Assembly (NCBI GenBank): GCA_900544575.1
Contig: UQVO01000008.1
Coordinates: 1 to 64,000 of the forward strand
Origin: an uncultured Eubacteriales bacterium
GTDB taxonomy: Bacteria; Bacillota; Clostridia; Christensenellales; CAG-917
Reading direction: 5' to 3'
DNA: 64,000 nucleotides
In this document: one piece after another, positions 1 through 9,700 of the stretch
How positions within the stretch are numbered: the first letter of the stretch is position 1
Layout of the letters: each line of letters opens with the position of its first letter
Program-made: the position numbers and the translations under genes
The notes under the pieces: model-generated
Database searches by the model: none
Seen by the model: the letters and a program-made list of their open reading frames with translations, nothing else
What the model was told of the DNA's origin: nothing

Positions 1-984
<984 letters not shown>

Positions 985-1081
985 TCTAATACAATTGAAC
1001 CACTAACCTAAAATTCAGCAACTCGAAAAGCTATGCAGTTGTGAATGTGCGACAGGCGCAAGCCTGCGACCTTCAACGATT

Positions 1082-1197
1082 ACCGGTGTCTATGGCGATG
1101 AGGTCCCACCTGTTCTCATACCGAACACAGAAGTTAAGCTCATCCGCGCAGATGGTACTTGGCTGGACACGGCCCGGGAGAGTATGTCGACGCCGGT
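1082..1197 (+). rRNA. 5S ribosomal RNA
   Basis: It lies about 100 bases after 23S, the usual bacterial rrn order. The ends pair (CCGGTGTC with GACGCCGG) as the 5S helix I, and the interior has the conserved loop strings CCGAACACAGAAGTTAAGC and GATGGTACTT. No tRNA is visible in the 23S-5S spacer. Ends are accurate to about two bases. Confidence 0.96.
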
Positions 1198-1201
1198 TTC
1201 C

Positions 1202-1245
1202 AAAACAAAAGCACTCAACATCAGTTGGGTGCTTTTGTTTTATGT
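1202..1245 (+). terminator. rrn operon intrinsic terminator
   Basis: An 18-base arm at 1202-1219 pairs with 1224-1241 around a 4-base ATCA loop, with one G-U pair. The 3' arm is T-rich. It directly follows 5S and closes the rRNA operon. The stretch from here to 1478 shows no convincing gene. Confidence 0.9.
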
Positions 1246-1478
1246 CCGATAAGAAGTGCAGCCGGTTTGTTATGCTCGTATTGTGCGTAGTTGGTTTTTA
1301 TTACTGGATATTGTGCGCGGTCGGTTGATTTTATTTTGCTTTCGGCGATGACGCAATTTGCCGTGTCAGGTCAGATAATGCGGAGTGAAACCGAAGGGTG
1401 CTGCGACGGTTTTGCCGACGATTGCGCTGCGGTCAGGGAAATATACGCAAAGCCGTAGGCAAGCGGCTTATTTAGGGA

Positions 1479-2096
1479 TTGTACGTGCTCTGCGTGAACT
1501 TTTGCACTCGTTTTTCCTGCGGATTGCTTATATGTCGGACCCCATACGGCGCAACGCGCTCATTGCGTCGTCCAGCATACTCCGTAGAGGCGAAATCGCT
1601 TGTGAGAGAGCTTGAATATGTCGAAAGCGCGGACGAAGCGCTTGACATTATGCGCAAACTTGCCGCGCTGGAAGAAGAAATCGAAAAAACCGCGCATACG
1701 ACTTTCGTCGTCGTTTTTTCAGACGGCAAGGCGACGGACATAAGTCTGACAAATCAATTCGGCGACGGCAGCGAACCCGCAAAGGAACTGCGTGCCGACA
1801 AGTGTTCTTATAAGGTTTCGTCCGACCGCTTTTTCGAGGAAGGCGACGGCTTTTACATCGAGATTACGCGGGTGTGGTCAGACGGCAGCTGGCGGAAGAG
1901 TTATTCGGAGGCTTACATCACCGCTATGTTGTACGATGAGCTTGCCGACTCCTATACAGTCGAATGCGAAATTGCGCTCGACGGCGAAAACACCCGCAAT
2001 TTCTCCGTCACGGCGAGCAAAACGGAATGGCAGGTCAGCTACGGGTTCACAAAGATAACAGGATACTACGAGGCGCATTTCGGACGTACGGTTTGA
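1479..2096 (+). CDS. hypothetical protein, start uncertain, possibly truncated
   Basis: I do not recognise this protein. The longest reading begins at a TTG (1479) with no ribosome site, and its first 40 residues are Cys- and Arg-rich and look non-coding. A better start is GTG at 1602, preceded by GAGGCG, giving about 164 residues that begin VRELEYVESADEALDIMRKL. That part has an amphipathic N-terminal helix and then a beta-rich soluble domain with several aromatic strands (FYIEITRVWSDGSW). No signal peptide or membrane segment is visible. It stands alone after the rRNA operon and could be the surviving 3' part of a longer gene. Confidence 0.5.
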   Translation: MYVLCVNFCTRFSCGLLICRTPYGATRSLRRPAYSVEAKSLVRELEYVESADEALDIMRKLAALEEEIEKTAHTTFVVVFSDGKATDISLTNQFGDGSEPAKELRADKCSYKVSSDRFFEEGDGFYIEITRVWSDGSWRKSYSEAYITAMLYDELADSYTVECEIALDGENTRNFSVTASKTEWQVSYGFTKITGYYEAHFGRTV

Positions 2097-2126
2097 TATT
2101 AAGTTGAGCTAAAAAGTGTTTCGCTG

Positions 2127-2155
2127 TTGAAAAGCGGAAAAAGGCGTGGTATAAT
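2127..2155 (+). promoter_or_regulatory. sigma-A-type promoter of rubredoxin
   Basis: TTGAAA at 2127-2132 and a perfect TATAAT at 2150-2155, separated by 17 bases. The start codon lies 40 bases downstream. Confidence 0.8.
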
Positions 2156-2195
2156 CTTGTAGACAAAGCGGAGAAAACCGCGAAAGGAGGTATTT

Positions 2196-2354
2196 ATGAA
2201 ATACATTTGCGAAGTCTGCGGATACGTCTACGACGAGGAACTCGGCGACCCCGATAACGGCATAGCCCCCGGCACGACCTGGGCGGAAGTTCCCGACGAT
2301 TTCACTTGCCCGCTTTGCGGCGTCGGCAAAGAAGAATTCGCGCCGGAGGAATAA
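2196..2354 (+). CDS. rubredoxin
   Basis: A 52-residue one-iron electron carrier of the cytoplasm. It has the two iron-binding knuckles of the family, CEVCGYVYD near the N-terminus (residues 5-13) and CPLCGVGK near residue 39, with the usual aromatic and acidic residues between. Length matches classic rubredoxins of 52-54 residues. The ATG follows a strong AAAGGAGG ribosome site and its own promoter, and a terminator follows at once, so it is a single-gene transcript. In anaerobes rubredoxin passes electrons to rubrerythrin or flavodiiron proteins during oxygen and peroxide detoxification; no such partner is adjacent here. Confidence 0.95.
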   Translation: MKYICEVCGYVYDEELGDPDNGIAPGTTWAEVPDDFTCPLCGVGKEEFAPEE

Positions 2355-2372
2355 CACAACACGACAAACGGC

Positions 2373-2396
2373 AAAACGCCCGCAAGGGCGTTTTTG
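2373..2396. terminator. bidirectional terminator between rubredoxin and dpaB
   Basis: AAAACGCCC pairs with GGGCGTTTT around a short GCAA loop, flanked by an A run on one side and a T run on the other. It can end both rubredoxin (+) and, further out, dpaB (-). Confidence 0.8.
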
Positions 2397-2437
2397 TTTT
2401 GCTGCAAAAACGCAGAATTTCCCAAAGTGCACGATGC

Positions 2438-2509
2438 GTGTTTCAGTAGTCCTGTGTATGGGGAAGAAAAACGGGCGATGCGCGCTCTGAAACACGAATT
2501 GTGTTTCAG
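2438..2509. repeat. three-element inverted repeat with two exclusive pairings
   Basis: GTGTTTCAG occurs at 2438-2446 and 2501-2509, and its exact complement CTGAAACAC at 2487-2495. The middle element can pair with either outer one but not both. The 2487-2509 hairpin has a 5-base loop and extends outward through a G-U pair. It lies between the rubredoxin terminator and the dpaB stop codon. No T run follows. Confidence 0.6.
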
Positions 2510-2532
2510 GGCGGCGCAAAGGGAACGGAACG

Positions 2533-3099
2533 TCAAAACAGCACGGGCTGTATCTGCTTGCCTTGCAAGGCGAGCTCGCAGGTTTCCCTTATGCGCGACG
2601 TGTCCGCTATCAGCGAATTGGACTTGACGGCGGGTGCGTCCTGCGAGAATGGGACGAAGTACACGTTGCGTGTGTTTAGCAGTATCCCTATGTTTTTTGC
2701 GTTTGCGCCCAGCGCGTCGTTGGAGGATATGGACAGCACAACGGGACGGTTGTTGCGCAGCTGCGCCTTCACCGCCATTGTCACGGGTGTGTCGGTGATG
2801 CCGTGGGCGATTTTTGCGAGTGTGTTGCCCGTGCACGGGGCGACGAGCATAAGTTCCAGCCCCTTTGCCGTGCCTATGGGCTCGGCCTCCGGAATGGTTT
2901 TTATGGGAGTTTTGCCCGTTTTTTGTTTTATCAGCTCCTCGAACTCCGCCGCTTTATAAAAGCGCGTGTCGAGTTTTGCCGTATTGAAACTGAAAATAGG
3001 CGTGACGTCGAAGCCGTGCGCAACGAGGTCGTCGACAGCGAGGAGAATGTTGCGGAAGGTGCAGAAAGAGCCTGTCACCGCAAGTCCGATTTTTGTCAT
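2533..3099 (-). CDS. dpaB: dipicolinate synthase subunit B
   Basis: A 188-residue flavoprotein subunit of dipicolinate synthase (SpoVFB), which with DpaA turns the DapA product into dipicolinic acid in the mother cell for loading into the spore core. The N-terminus MTKIGLAVTGSFCTF is the flavoprotein-fold opening of the family, and SNDALGANAKNIG near residue 140 is its signature. The ATG overlaps the dpaA stop in an ATGA, so translation is coupled. Length is close to the 200 residues of the Bacillus protein. It is direct evidence that the organism makes endospores. Confidence 0.95.
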   Translation of the reverse strand: MTKIGLAVTGSFCTFRNILLAVDDLVAHGFDVTPIFSFNTAKLDTRFYKAAEFEELIKQKTGKTPIKTIPEAEPIGTAKGLELMLVAPCTGNTLAKIAHGITDTPVTMAVKAQLRNNRPVVLSISSNDALGANAKNIGILLNTRNVYFVPFSQDAPAVKSNSLIADTSRIRETCELALQGKQIQPVLF

Positions 3100-3809
3100 G
3101 CCGTCACCTCCAGAATGTATTCTTTCATCGCCGCCGCCGCGCTTTCGGGAGAACATTTTGCGGGAAGAGCGGGATAAATCTCCGCGTCGAGTCCGAGGTT
3201 TTTGAGCATTGTCAGGTTGACGCCGGGAGTGCTTGCGAGGTCTATATACACAACGTCGTGGCGCATAGTCATCGCCCTGTCGTCCGAAATCGTTTTGACG
3301 GGGACGGTGTTGACGATTACGTCGTAGACGGAGAGGTCAGCCGAGGAGGCGGAGGTCACGCGCCGCGCAAAAGCGCCTGCGGGACGGGGAGAAGCGGTCG
3401 TCGCGACGTCGACTGCCGCGCCGACTTTGTCGAAAAGACGGCACACCGCCGCGCCCGTCCGTCCGAAACCCAGCACCAGCACGCTCATATCTGTTAAAGA
3501 GAGCATACTGTGTTCTATCGCGATGCCGAGCGCGCCCTCGGCGGTCAGGCGGGCGTTTGCCGCCTGAAATTTTTCGTCGGCTAGTATGCGGTGCACTTTG
3601 AGTTTTTTGCACGCCGCAAGCTCTTCCGCACCTGCGTCCGTTCTGCCGCAGACAAGCACGTCGCCCTCGGCGGTTCTGTCCAGTCTTTCCGCGGTGAGAA
3701 GGATATTCGGCGCGTATATATGCGTGTCCGTCACGGGGCTCAGACCGCTGAGCTGTTTTTTGAGAAAGAACATTCTTTCGTCGGTTTCGTAAACGATGAA
3801 TTCTCCCAT
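3096..3809 (-). CDS. dpaA: dipicolinate synthase subunit A
   Basis: A 237-residue NAD(P)-binding subunit of dipicolinate synthase (SpoVFA). The dinucleotide-binding loop LVLGFGRTGAAV is at residues 111-122 and a second Rossmann half follows (YDVIVNTVP, VVYIDLAS). It is about 60 residues shorter than the Bacillus protein, with the N-terminal domain reduced. The start is ATG 3809 because GGAGG lies 5 bases upstream; in-frame ATGs further up would run through the promoter. It is first in the dpaAB operon behind a sigma-K-like box and opposite an ATPase-like gene. Confidence 0.93.
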   Translation of the reverse strand: MGEFIVYETDERMFFLKKQLSGLSPVTDTHIYAPNILLTAERLDRTAEGDVLVCGRTDAGAEELAACKKLKVHRILADEKFQAANARLTAEGALGIAIEHSMLSLTDMSVLVLGFGRTGAAVCRLFDKVGAAVDVATTASPRPAGAFARRVTSASSADLSVYDVIVNTVPVKTISDDRAMTMRHDVVYIDLASTPGVNLTMLKNLGLDAEIYPALPAKCSPESAAAAMKEYILEVTA

Positions 3810-3825
3810 TTCCGCCTCCATACGG

Positions 3826-3852
3826 TATCCTATGCGCGCCGTAAAGCGCGGT
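3826..3852 (-). promoter_or_regulatory. candidate sigma-K promoter of dpaAB
   Basis: On the minus strand, AC (3852-3851), 16 bases, then CATAGGATA (3834-3826), matching the sigma-K pattern AC-N16/17-CATANNNTA. No sigma-A-like hexamers are seen in this gap. The box ends 16 bases before the dpaA ATG, so the predicted leader is very short. Confidence 0.6.
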
Positions 3853-3867
3853 GTGCGTTCGTCTTTC

Positions 3868-3896
3868 ACGCAGGGAGGACGGGACGACATAGGATA
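3868..3896 (+). promoter_or_regulatory. candidate sigma-K promoter of the P-loop protein gene
   Basis: The identical nonamer CATAGGATA occurs on the plus strand at 3888-3896, also ending exactly 16 bases before the ATG (3913). The nearest AC (3868-3869) is 18 bases upstream of it, one more than ideal. Confidence 0.5.
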
Positions 3897-3912
3897 AGGC
3901 AAGGAGGAGACA

Positions 3913-4920
3913 ATGGAAAAATATTTCATCGGCGGCAACACCGCATACGGGTTCAGGAGCTTTTACGACGGCGAACTTGCGAGGTGCGAAAACGTAATCC
4001 TTATGAAGGGCGCGCCGGGGACGGGAAAGAGCACGCTGCTCAAAACGATAGGCAAAGAGTGCGCGGTGAGGGGCATAGACCACGAACTGTGGTATTGCTC
4101 CGGAGACCCCGAAAGCGTGGACGGAATTTACATAAAGGAGCTCCGCGCGGCGGTGGTAGACGCAACCGCGCCGCATCCCTGCGACGCCGCGCTGCCCGTA
4201 ATACGCGAGCGCATAGTCGATATGGCGTCTGCAATGGACAGGGGAGTGCTTTTGCCCCGCAAAGAACGCATACAATCCTTGATAAATTACAAAAAAGGAT
4301 GTTATGCGCGCGCTTATGACAAGTTAAAGTGCGCATTTTGTCATTTCAGACGTGCGGAAGAGGCGTACGCCCAAAGGGCGGACATCTGTGCGATAAGGCG
4401 TGAAGCGGCGGCGTTCGTGCTGCGGGAAAGCGGCGGCAGGGAGTACGCTGACGCGGGCAGGAACGCCTTTTATCGGGCGATAACGCCCGCGGGGAAAGCG
4501 GCGTTTTACGATTATCTGCTCGGCAAACGTGTGTACGAAATCAAAGGGACGGAAACGGGGGCGAGAGTGTTCCTCGGCGAGGCGGCAAGACTGCTCCCCG
4601 AAGCGTTTGTGTTGCATCACCCCCTTTGTCCCGAAAGGATAGACGCGGTGGTGACGGGGGACTATGTCATCACCTCCGACGCGGGCGCTTTTTCTTCCGC
4701 GGCGGACAAGATTGAACTCGGCGACGCCGAACGCGGGGCGTGCGAAGTCTGCGAGGAACATCTGGCGCGCTGTGCCGACAGAATAAAGAGCGCCGTGAAC
4801 GACCTTGCGTCCGCAAAGACGGCGCACGCGGAAATAGAAAAGATACACGCGACCGCGATGGATTTCTCGGTGACGGACGGGATTGTCGAACGCGTGAAGC
4901 ATATGATTTTCGGGGAATGA
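3913..4920 (+). CDS. PRK06851-like two-lobed P-loop protein with a dead second P-loop
   Basis: A 335-residue cytoplasmic protein resembling the uncharacterised clostridial ATPase family that carries two P-loop lobes. Lobe 1 has an intact Walker A, MKGAPGTGKSTLLK (residues 31-44), and the VVDATAPH strand near 81. Lobe 2 starts near residue 185 (AFYRAITPAG) and has the matching strand and loop YEIKGTETGARVFL at 208-221, where the Walker lysine and serine are replaced by A and R. AAGGAGGAG lies just upstream of the ATG. It faces dpaAB across about 100 bases with mirrored sigma-K-like boxes, so a mother-cell sporulation role is inferred. The biochemical function is unknown. Confidence 0.8.
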   Translation: MEKYFIGGNTAYGFRSFYDGELARCENVILMKGAPGTGKSTLLKTIGKECAVRGIDHELWYCSGDPESVDGIYIKELRAAVVDATAPHPCDAALPVIRERIVDMASAMDRGVLLPRKERIQSLINYKKGCYARAYDKLKCAFCHFRRAEEAYAQRADICAIRREAAAFVLRESGGREYADAGRNAFYRAITPAGKAAFYDYLLGKRVYEIKGTETGARVFLGEAARLLPEAFVLHHPLCPERIDAVVTGDYVITSDAGAFSSAADKIELGDAERGACEVCEEHLARCADRIKSAVNDLASAKTAHAEIEKIHATAMDFSVTDGIVERVKHMIFGE

Positions 4921-4952
4921 GGCGGCATTTGCGGCAATGCCGAAACCGCGGC

Positions 4953-4985
4953 AGGCGGCGTCCTGAAACAGACGCCGCCTCAATC
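4953..4985 (+). terminator. hairpin after the P-loop protein gene
   Basis: AGGCGGCGTC (4953-4962) pairs perfectly with GACGCCGCCT (4971-4980) around an 8-base loop; the T tract after it is weak. The rest of 4921-5158 holds no gene I can see. Confidence 0.65.
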
Positions 4986-5158
4986 ATTTGCATAAATGCG
5001 GGGTTAACGTCATAATTTGGTGCATATAAACTCGTTTTTTGTCGGATTTTGTTGTTTGCGTGAGCGGGAAGCGCGGAGTCGAACGTGCCGCTTAAAAGGG
5101 GAGTGAAGCGTCATCCTTCGGCGTGTATGAAAGCCTGCCGCCCCGAAGCGTCAAAACG

Positions 5159-5187
5159 GTGACAAAGCGCGGATTTTGATATATAAT
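5159..5187 (+). promoter_or_regulatory. promoter of the acyltransferase, leaderless geometry
   Basis: GTGACA at 5159-5164, 17 bases, TATAAT at 5182-5187. The ATG begins at 5194, seven bases past the -10, where transcription would normally start. There is no ribosome site between. Confidence 0.7.
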
Positions 5188-5193
5188 GTCCGT

Positions 5194-6525
5194 ATGAAAA
5201 AGAACCCCGTAAAGGATAAAGAAAGAGGGCGTACGCCCGCGACGGAAGAAACACGCGCGGAAAAGCGCGCCGCAAAGCCTGCCGCGGAAAAAAGGAAAAA
5301 GGCGGAAGACAAGATGTTTTCCCGTTTCCATTACCTTCTGCTTATGGCGGTGTGCGGCGTGCTGAGGCTGAAATTCCGCGCGAAATCCAGGCTGTCGCCC
5401 GCGTTCCTCGCGCAGAAGAAAGAGGGGGCCATGCTCGTGCTTTCCAACCACGTTTCGCCCTTCGATTTCGCCTGGTTCACCACGCCTTTTCTCGGCAAAA
5501 AGGTGAGTTTCGTCGTGGCGGAAACGATGAAATATTCGCAGCCCGTGTTCGCAGGGCTGATAGACGGCTATCACGCCATTGTGAAGAAGCAGTTCTACGC
5601 GGACTACACCTGCATCAAAAACATCAAACGGTATCTGGAAGCGGGCATATCCGTCATTCTCTGTCCCGAGGGCAAAGTCAGTGCGGACGGCCGCACCGCG
5701 CCTATGGCGTTTGCCGTCGCAAAACTCGTGAAATGGCTTGGTTTCCCCGTGGCAAGCTGCGTCATAAGCGGGGCGGGACTGACCCGTCCGAAATGGGCGC
5801 ACAGCTCCCGCAAAGGCAGGGTGGTCTGCGAAATGGATATGCTGATGAGCGCGGAGGACATCGCGAAGTTGTCCGCGGGTGAAATAATGGCGAAGATTGA
5901 CTCCGCCCTTGCGCACAACGAGCACGCCTGGCAGGCGGAGAACGGCGTCGTTTTCAAGGGGAGAAGATACGCCGAGGGGCTGGAAAATCTGCTTTACCGC
6001 TGTCCCGTGTGCGGAGAAGAATTCGCAATGCACGCGGCGGGAAATGCGATAATGTGCGAAAAGTGCGGTTTTGCGGCGGCTTATACGCGTACGGGAAAAA
6101 TCGTCGGCTGCGGCGGGGAGAGCAGTCGGAATTGTCCCGCGAGGATTGACGAGTGGTATGACGGCATACGCAGTTGCGTGGCGGCGGAAGTGAAGCGCCC
6201 GGGTTTTGCGCTTTCGGAACCCGTGCGCGTTATGACGGAGAACGAAAAAGGCAACGGATACAGATACGCAGCCACGGGCACGTTGTCGCTGGACCGCGAA
6301 AAACTCGTATTCCGCGCGGCGGAAGACGACGAATTAAAAGCGGAAGACGCTCCCGACTTGCTCGAAACGCCTGTTTCCGCCCTGCCGACCGTAGCAAGCC
6401 TTCCCGGTGTTTCGCTGGACCTGAGCGACGGGAAACATACATACAGGATGGTGTTTACCGCGCGCCCCGCGGCGACGAAATTTGCACTTGCACTCGAAGA
6501 AATGAACGCAGAGAAAGGACTCTGA
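5194..6525 (+). CDS. PlsC-like acyltransferase with C-terminal zinc ribbon
   Basis: A 443-residue protein of the 1-acyl-glycerol-3-phosphate acyltransferase superfamily, which transfers acyl chains to lysophospholipids at the membrane. Residues 1-40 are a Lys/Arg/Glu-rich tail, then a hydrophobic stretch (FHYLLLMAVCGVL). The catalytic HX4D box is in SNHVSPFDF (about residue 90), and CPEGKVS near 160 is the substrate motif. Beyond the catalytic domain it has a CPVCGEEF...CEKCGF zinc ribbon (about 275-300) and a C-terminal domain I do not recognise. The ribbon is unusual for PlsC. The start at 5194 fits the promoter geometry and no ribosome site is present. Confidence 0.82.
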   Translation: MKKNPVKDKERGRTPATEETRAEKRAAKPAAEKRKKAEDKMFSRFHYLLLMAVCGVLRLKFRAKSRLSPAFLAQKKEGAMLVLSNHVSPFDFAWFTTPFLGKKVSFVVAETMKYSQPVFAGLIDGYHAIVKKQFYADYTCIKNIKRYLEAGISVILCPEGKVSADGRTAPMAFAVAKLVKWLGFPVASCVISGAGLTRPKWAHSSRKGRVVCEMDMLMSAEDIAKLSAGEIMAKIDSALAHNEHAWQAENGVVFKGRRYAEGLENLLYRCPVCGEEFAMHAAGNAIMCEKCGFAAAYTRTGKIVGCGGESSRNCPARIDEWYDGIRSCVAAEVKRPGFALSEPVRVMTENEKGNGYRYAATGTLSLDREKLVFRAAEDDELKAEDAPDLLETPVSALPTVASLPGVSLDLSDGKHTYRMVFTARPAATKFALALEEMNAEKGL

Positions 6526-6550
6526 CGCCGAAACGGCGCAGGCGGATATG

Positions 6551-6578
6551 CGGACGCGCTTCGGCGCGTCCGTTTTAT
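6551..6578 (+). terminator. UUCG-loop terminator after the acyltransferase
   Basis: CGGACGCGC, TTCG loop, GCGCGTCCG (6551-6572), followed by TTTTAT. A textbook intrinsic terminator. Confidence 0.9.
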
Positions 6579-6778
6579 ATTCGGAAGTTATTAAGCATTT
6601 ATTAATTATAGTTGTCGGTATTCGGGCGCGTTCGGGCGCATGATATATTAATGATGTATCTTTATATCGTGCGCTTATACGCGCGCGAGGGCAGTCTGCC
6701 CGAGCGGCGCGGAAATCACGCGGTAGCGAAACCGCGCTTCGGAATTGGGCTTTCGGGCGCGTAAAGGAGAAGGGGCTT
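6579..6778 (+). promoter_or_regulatory. leader region of the LRR lipoprotein gene
   Basis: An AT-rich stretch (6590-6670) with no clean sigma-A promoter, then a GC-rich leader with two small hairpins: GGGCA/TGCCC at 6689-6701 and CGCGGT/ACCGCG at 6719-6736. The ribosome site AAAGGAGAAGG lies just before the ATG. It matches no riboswitch class that I know. Confidence 0.4.
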
Positions 6779-9700
6779 ATGAGAAAAAGTGGGAAGATTG
6801 TGCTTTTGGTGCTGCTTGCCGTCATCATTGCGGCGACGCTCATAGCGTGCGACCCGACCGACCAGCAGGGCGGAAACACGGGCGGCAACACGGGCGACGG
6901 AGGCGGCGGAACGGTCACACAGACCGTGCCGTACGGGTTGACTTTCGACGTCACGAAAGGAAGTTCCACGTTCGCAAAAGCGGTGATAGGCGAGTTCGAC
7001 CTGTCGCGCGACGTGACGGGGTATGTCCTTGTCAGGACGGGCAATTCGGCACCGCGCAGAACGGGCGACGGGTTTGCGGTCACGTCGGATATGATTTCAG
7101 CGGAGGACCTTGCAAAACTTTCGACCGCCGGTTCGCACAGGATAAAAGTCAGTTACGAGTACGAAGGACAGACGCTGACGGGCTCGTTCGAGGTGCATCT
7201 GCAAAGCCCCGCAACGGAAAGGACTGTCGTGACGTTTGACCTCGGCGAGGGCAGGCTGTCCAACAGCGCCGCCTCTTACGACGAAACGAGCGGACTGTGG
7301 TCTATGACGATGGACGTCGGAGCGGAGTTCACCTGGGCGGAATTCATTTCCGCTTACAGAGTCGTCGCGCCCGACGGATATGCGCTTTCTCGTTTCACCT
7401 ACGGCGACGGACAGATTTTCGACGCGGACGGCACCGTAACCGTCGCGGAAGGGCTTTCCCTCACGGCTGTTTACACTTCTTCCTATGTGTCCGTATCCTT
7501 TGACCTCAACGCGCCGAGAGATATAATCTGGTCCGGCGGAGAAGCTCCCGCCGCGCCTGCGACGGTAAACGTAATGCCTTCCGGCAAGGTTCCGCAGCCC
7601 CTTGCTCAGACCTATGAGAGCGTGAACTACCGTTTGCTCGGATGGTCGCTGACTGCCGACGGCACCGACCTTTGGAATTTCAACTCCCGCCTCTCCGCAC
7701 AGACGGACGAGAGAGGGGAAATCACTCTTTATGCGGTATGGAGTCTGCGTACCGCGCTCGTGACTTTCGACCTCGCGGGCGGTTCTGTCGTGCGCGCTCT
7801 TCCCGACGGTTTCTCTTCCTCCGTCGACGGCAAAACGCTTGCTCGGGCGGTCGTGACCTATGACGAATACGGCGACGTGGACGAGTTTGCCGTGAGCGGC
7901 ATAGCCTACGGCACTTCGCTTGCCGACTATTACGTCACCTTCGCGCTGACGGACGGCGGCGAAACCGTTTCCGTAGCGCTTGCGGACCTCGAACAGCTCA
8001 TCACCAAGGGTACGGTGTACGAAATCCGCGGTATGTACTTCGGCACAACGGACAAGGAGGCATTCCTGCCCGAAAACACCGTGACCTCGGACGCCACCGT
8101 ATACGTCGTCTGGGGACTTACGGGCGGTGCTGCCGACGACGAGTATTACGAAACGACGTACGATTTCATTCTCAAACCCGACAACACCTATTCCGTAACC
8201 GCCGACGATACGGCGGCGGAAATCCTTTATATCCCTGCGACGTTCAACGGTCGGCCCGTGACGGAGATAGCTTCCGGAGCGTTCAGAGGTATGTCTTCCG
8301 TCACCGCGGTCGACTTCTCGGGAGCGGTCAATCTCACCGAGATAGGCGCGAACGCGTTCAACGGTTGCAGCAGTCTCGAAAGAGTGGACGGCGCCGACGC
8401 GCTCTCTGCGCTGACTACAGTCGGGAAAGACGCGTTCTACGGCACGGCGTGGATGAACTCCTATTCCGACGGCGATACGGACGTTATGCTCGGCAGCGTT
8501 CTCATCAGATACAGAGGCGGTGTCGACGAAAACAATGCGGCAGACCTCTCCGGCAAGAGTTACGAATATATCGCCGCGTACGCGTTCAGCGATTACAATC
8601 TGTCCTCCGTCGTGTTGCCCGCAGGCATTAAGGGCATAGACGACAACGCGTTCTCCGGTTCCGAACTGTCGGGCGGCGTCACCGTTGCCGTTCCCGCAGA
8701 GGGCGAAAGCGTCGCGATAGAATATATCGGGCCCGAGGCGTTTGCAGGCTCCAACTTCATCAACAATGCGGATAAAAATATCATCATAGGCAACGTGTTC
8801 TACCGTGCGCAGAACGATGGCACCGTTTCGCTGCAAGGCATCACGGTCATAGCGGAACAGGCGTTTGCGGGCCGTCGCAATCTCGCGTCGGTCACCAATG
8901 CGGACGCGGTGGTTTCGATAGGTGCCGACGCGTTCCGCGGCACCGCGTTTGCAAACAACGACGAGGACGGTTTCGTCATAGTCAACGGAATACTCGCCGG
9001 ATATTACGGCAACGCTTCGACGGTCGTTGTGCCCGACGAAGTGAAAGTCATCGCTTCGGGAGCGTTCAAGAGCGGAGTGCAGAACGTAATCTTCCGTTCC
9101 ACCTCCTCGCTTGCGGCGATAGAGAACTACGCCTTTGCGGAAGCGACATCTCTCAGCCTTATCGGTCTTTATGTGGACGGCTCGCTGACGGGCATAGATT
9201 TTGCACCGTATGCGTTTGCGAATTCGGGCGGCACGGCACTTGCAGGTAATTTCACCCTCAACACTTCCGCGGATTATGACGGCGCGGCATCCTGTGTGAT
9301 TTATCTCTCGGAAAATAACAGAATAGGCGCGGCGGACGTCACAGCGGTGACGCGTTCGGAAGATGTGTTCGTGCGTGATTACGTTGCGCACGACGACGGT
9401 GCGGGAAATTACACCCCCTTCACTTTCGAGGACTTCGCCGACGCGTGGAACGTGCCCTCCGAAAAGAGAGAGTACAGCGAGGAAAGCGTGCTGACCGCCG
9501 TGACGGTGCCCGACGGTATTCTCGTGACCCGTAACGGCATTACCTATGCGGAAGATTACCCGATCACTTCCGAGGAAAGCGGGCTCGATGCTCTTGATAC
9601 TGTGAGCGGAAGGCCTCAGGAAAAGACCGGAAGCATCGAGATGTCTTACGGCGGGCGCAGCTTCACCTTCTCTTACATCCTGCACGCGGCCATCGACGAA

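Noticed and set aside
1041..1328. A 95-codon frame over the 5S gene and terminator
   Set aside because: It runs through 5S rRNA and a terminator hairpin.
6660..6778. tRNA or known riboswitch in the LRR gene leader
   Set aside because: Only two short hairpins; no T-loop, CCA or conserved aptamer blocks.
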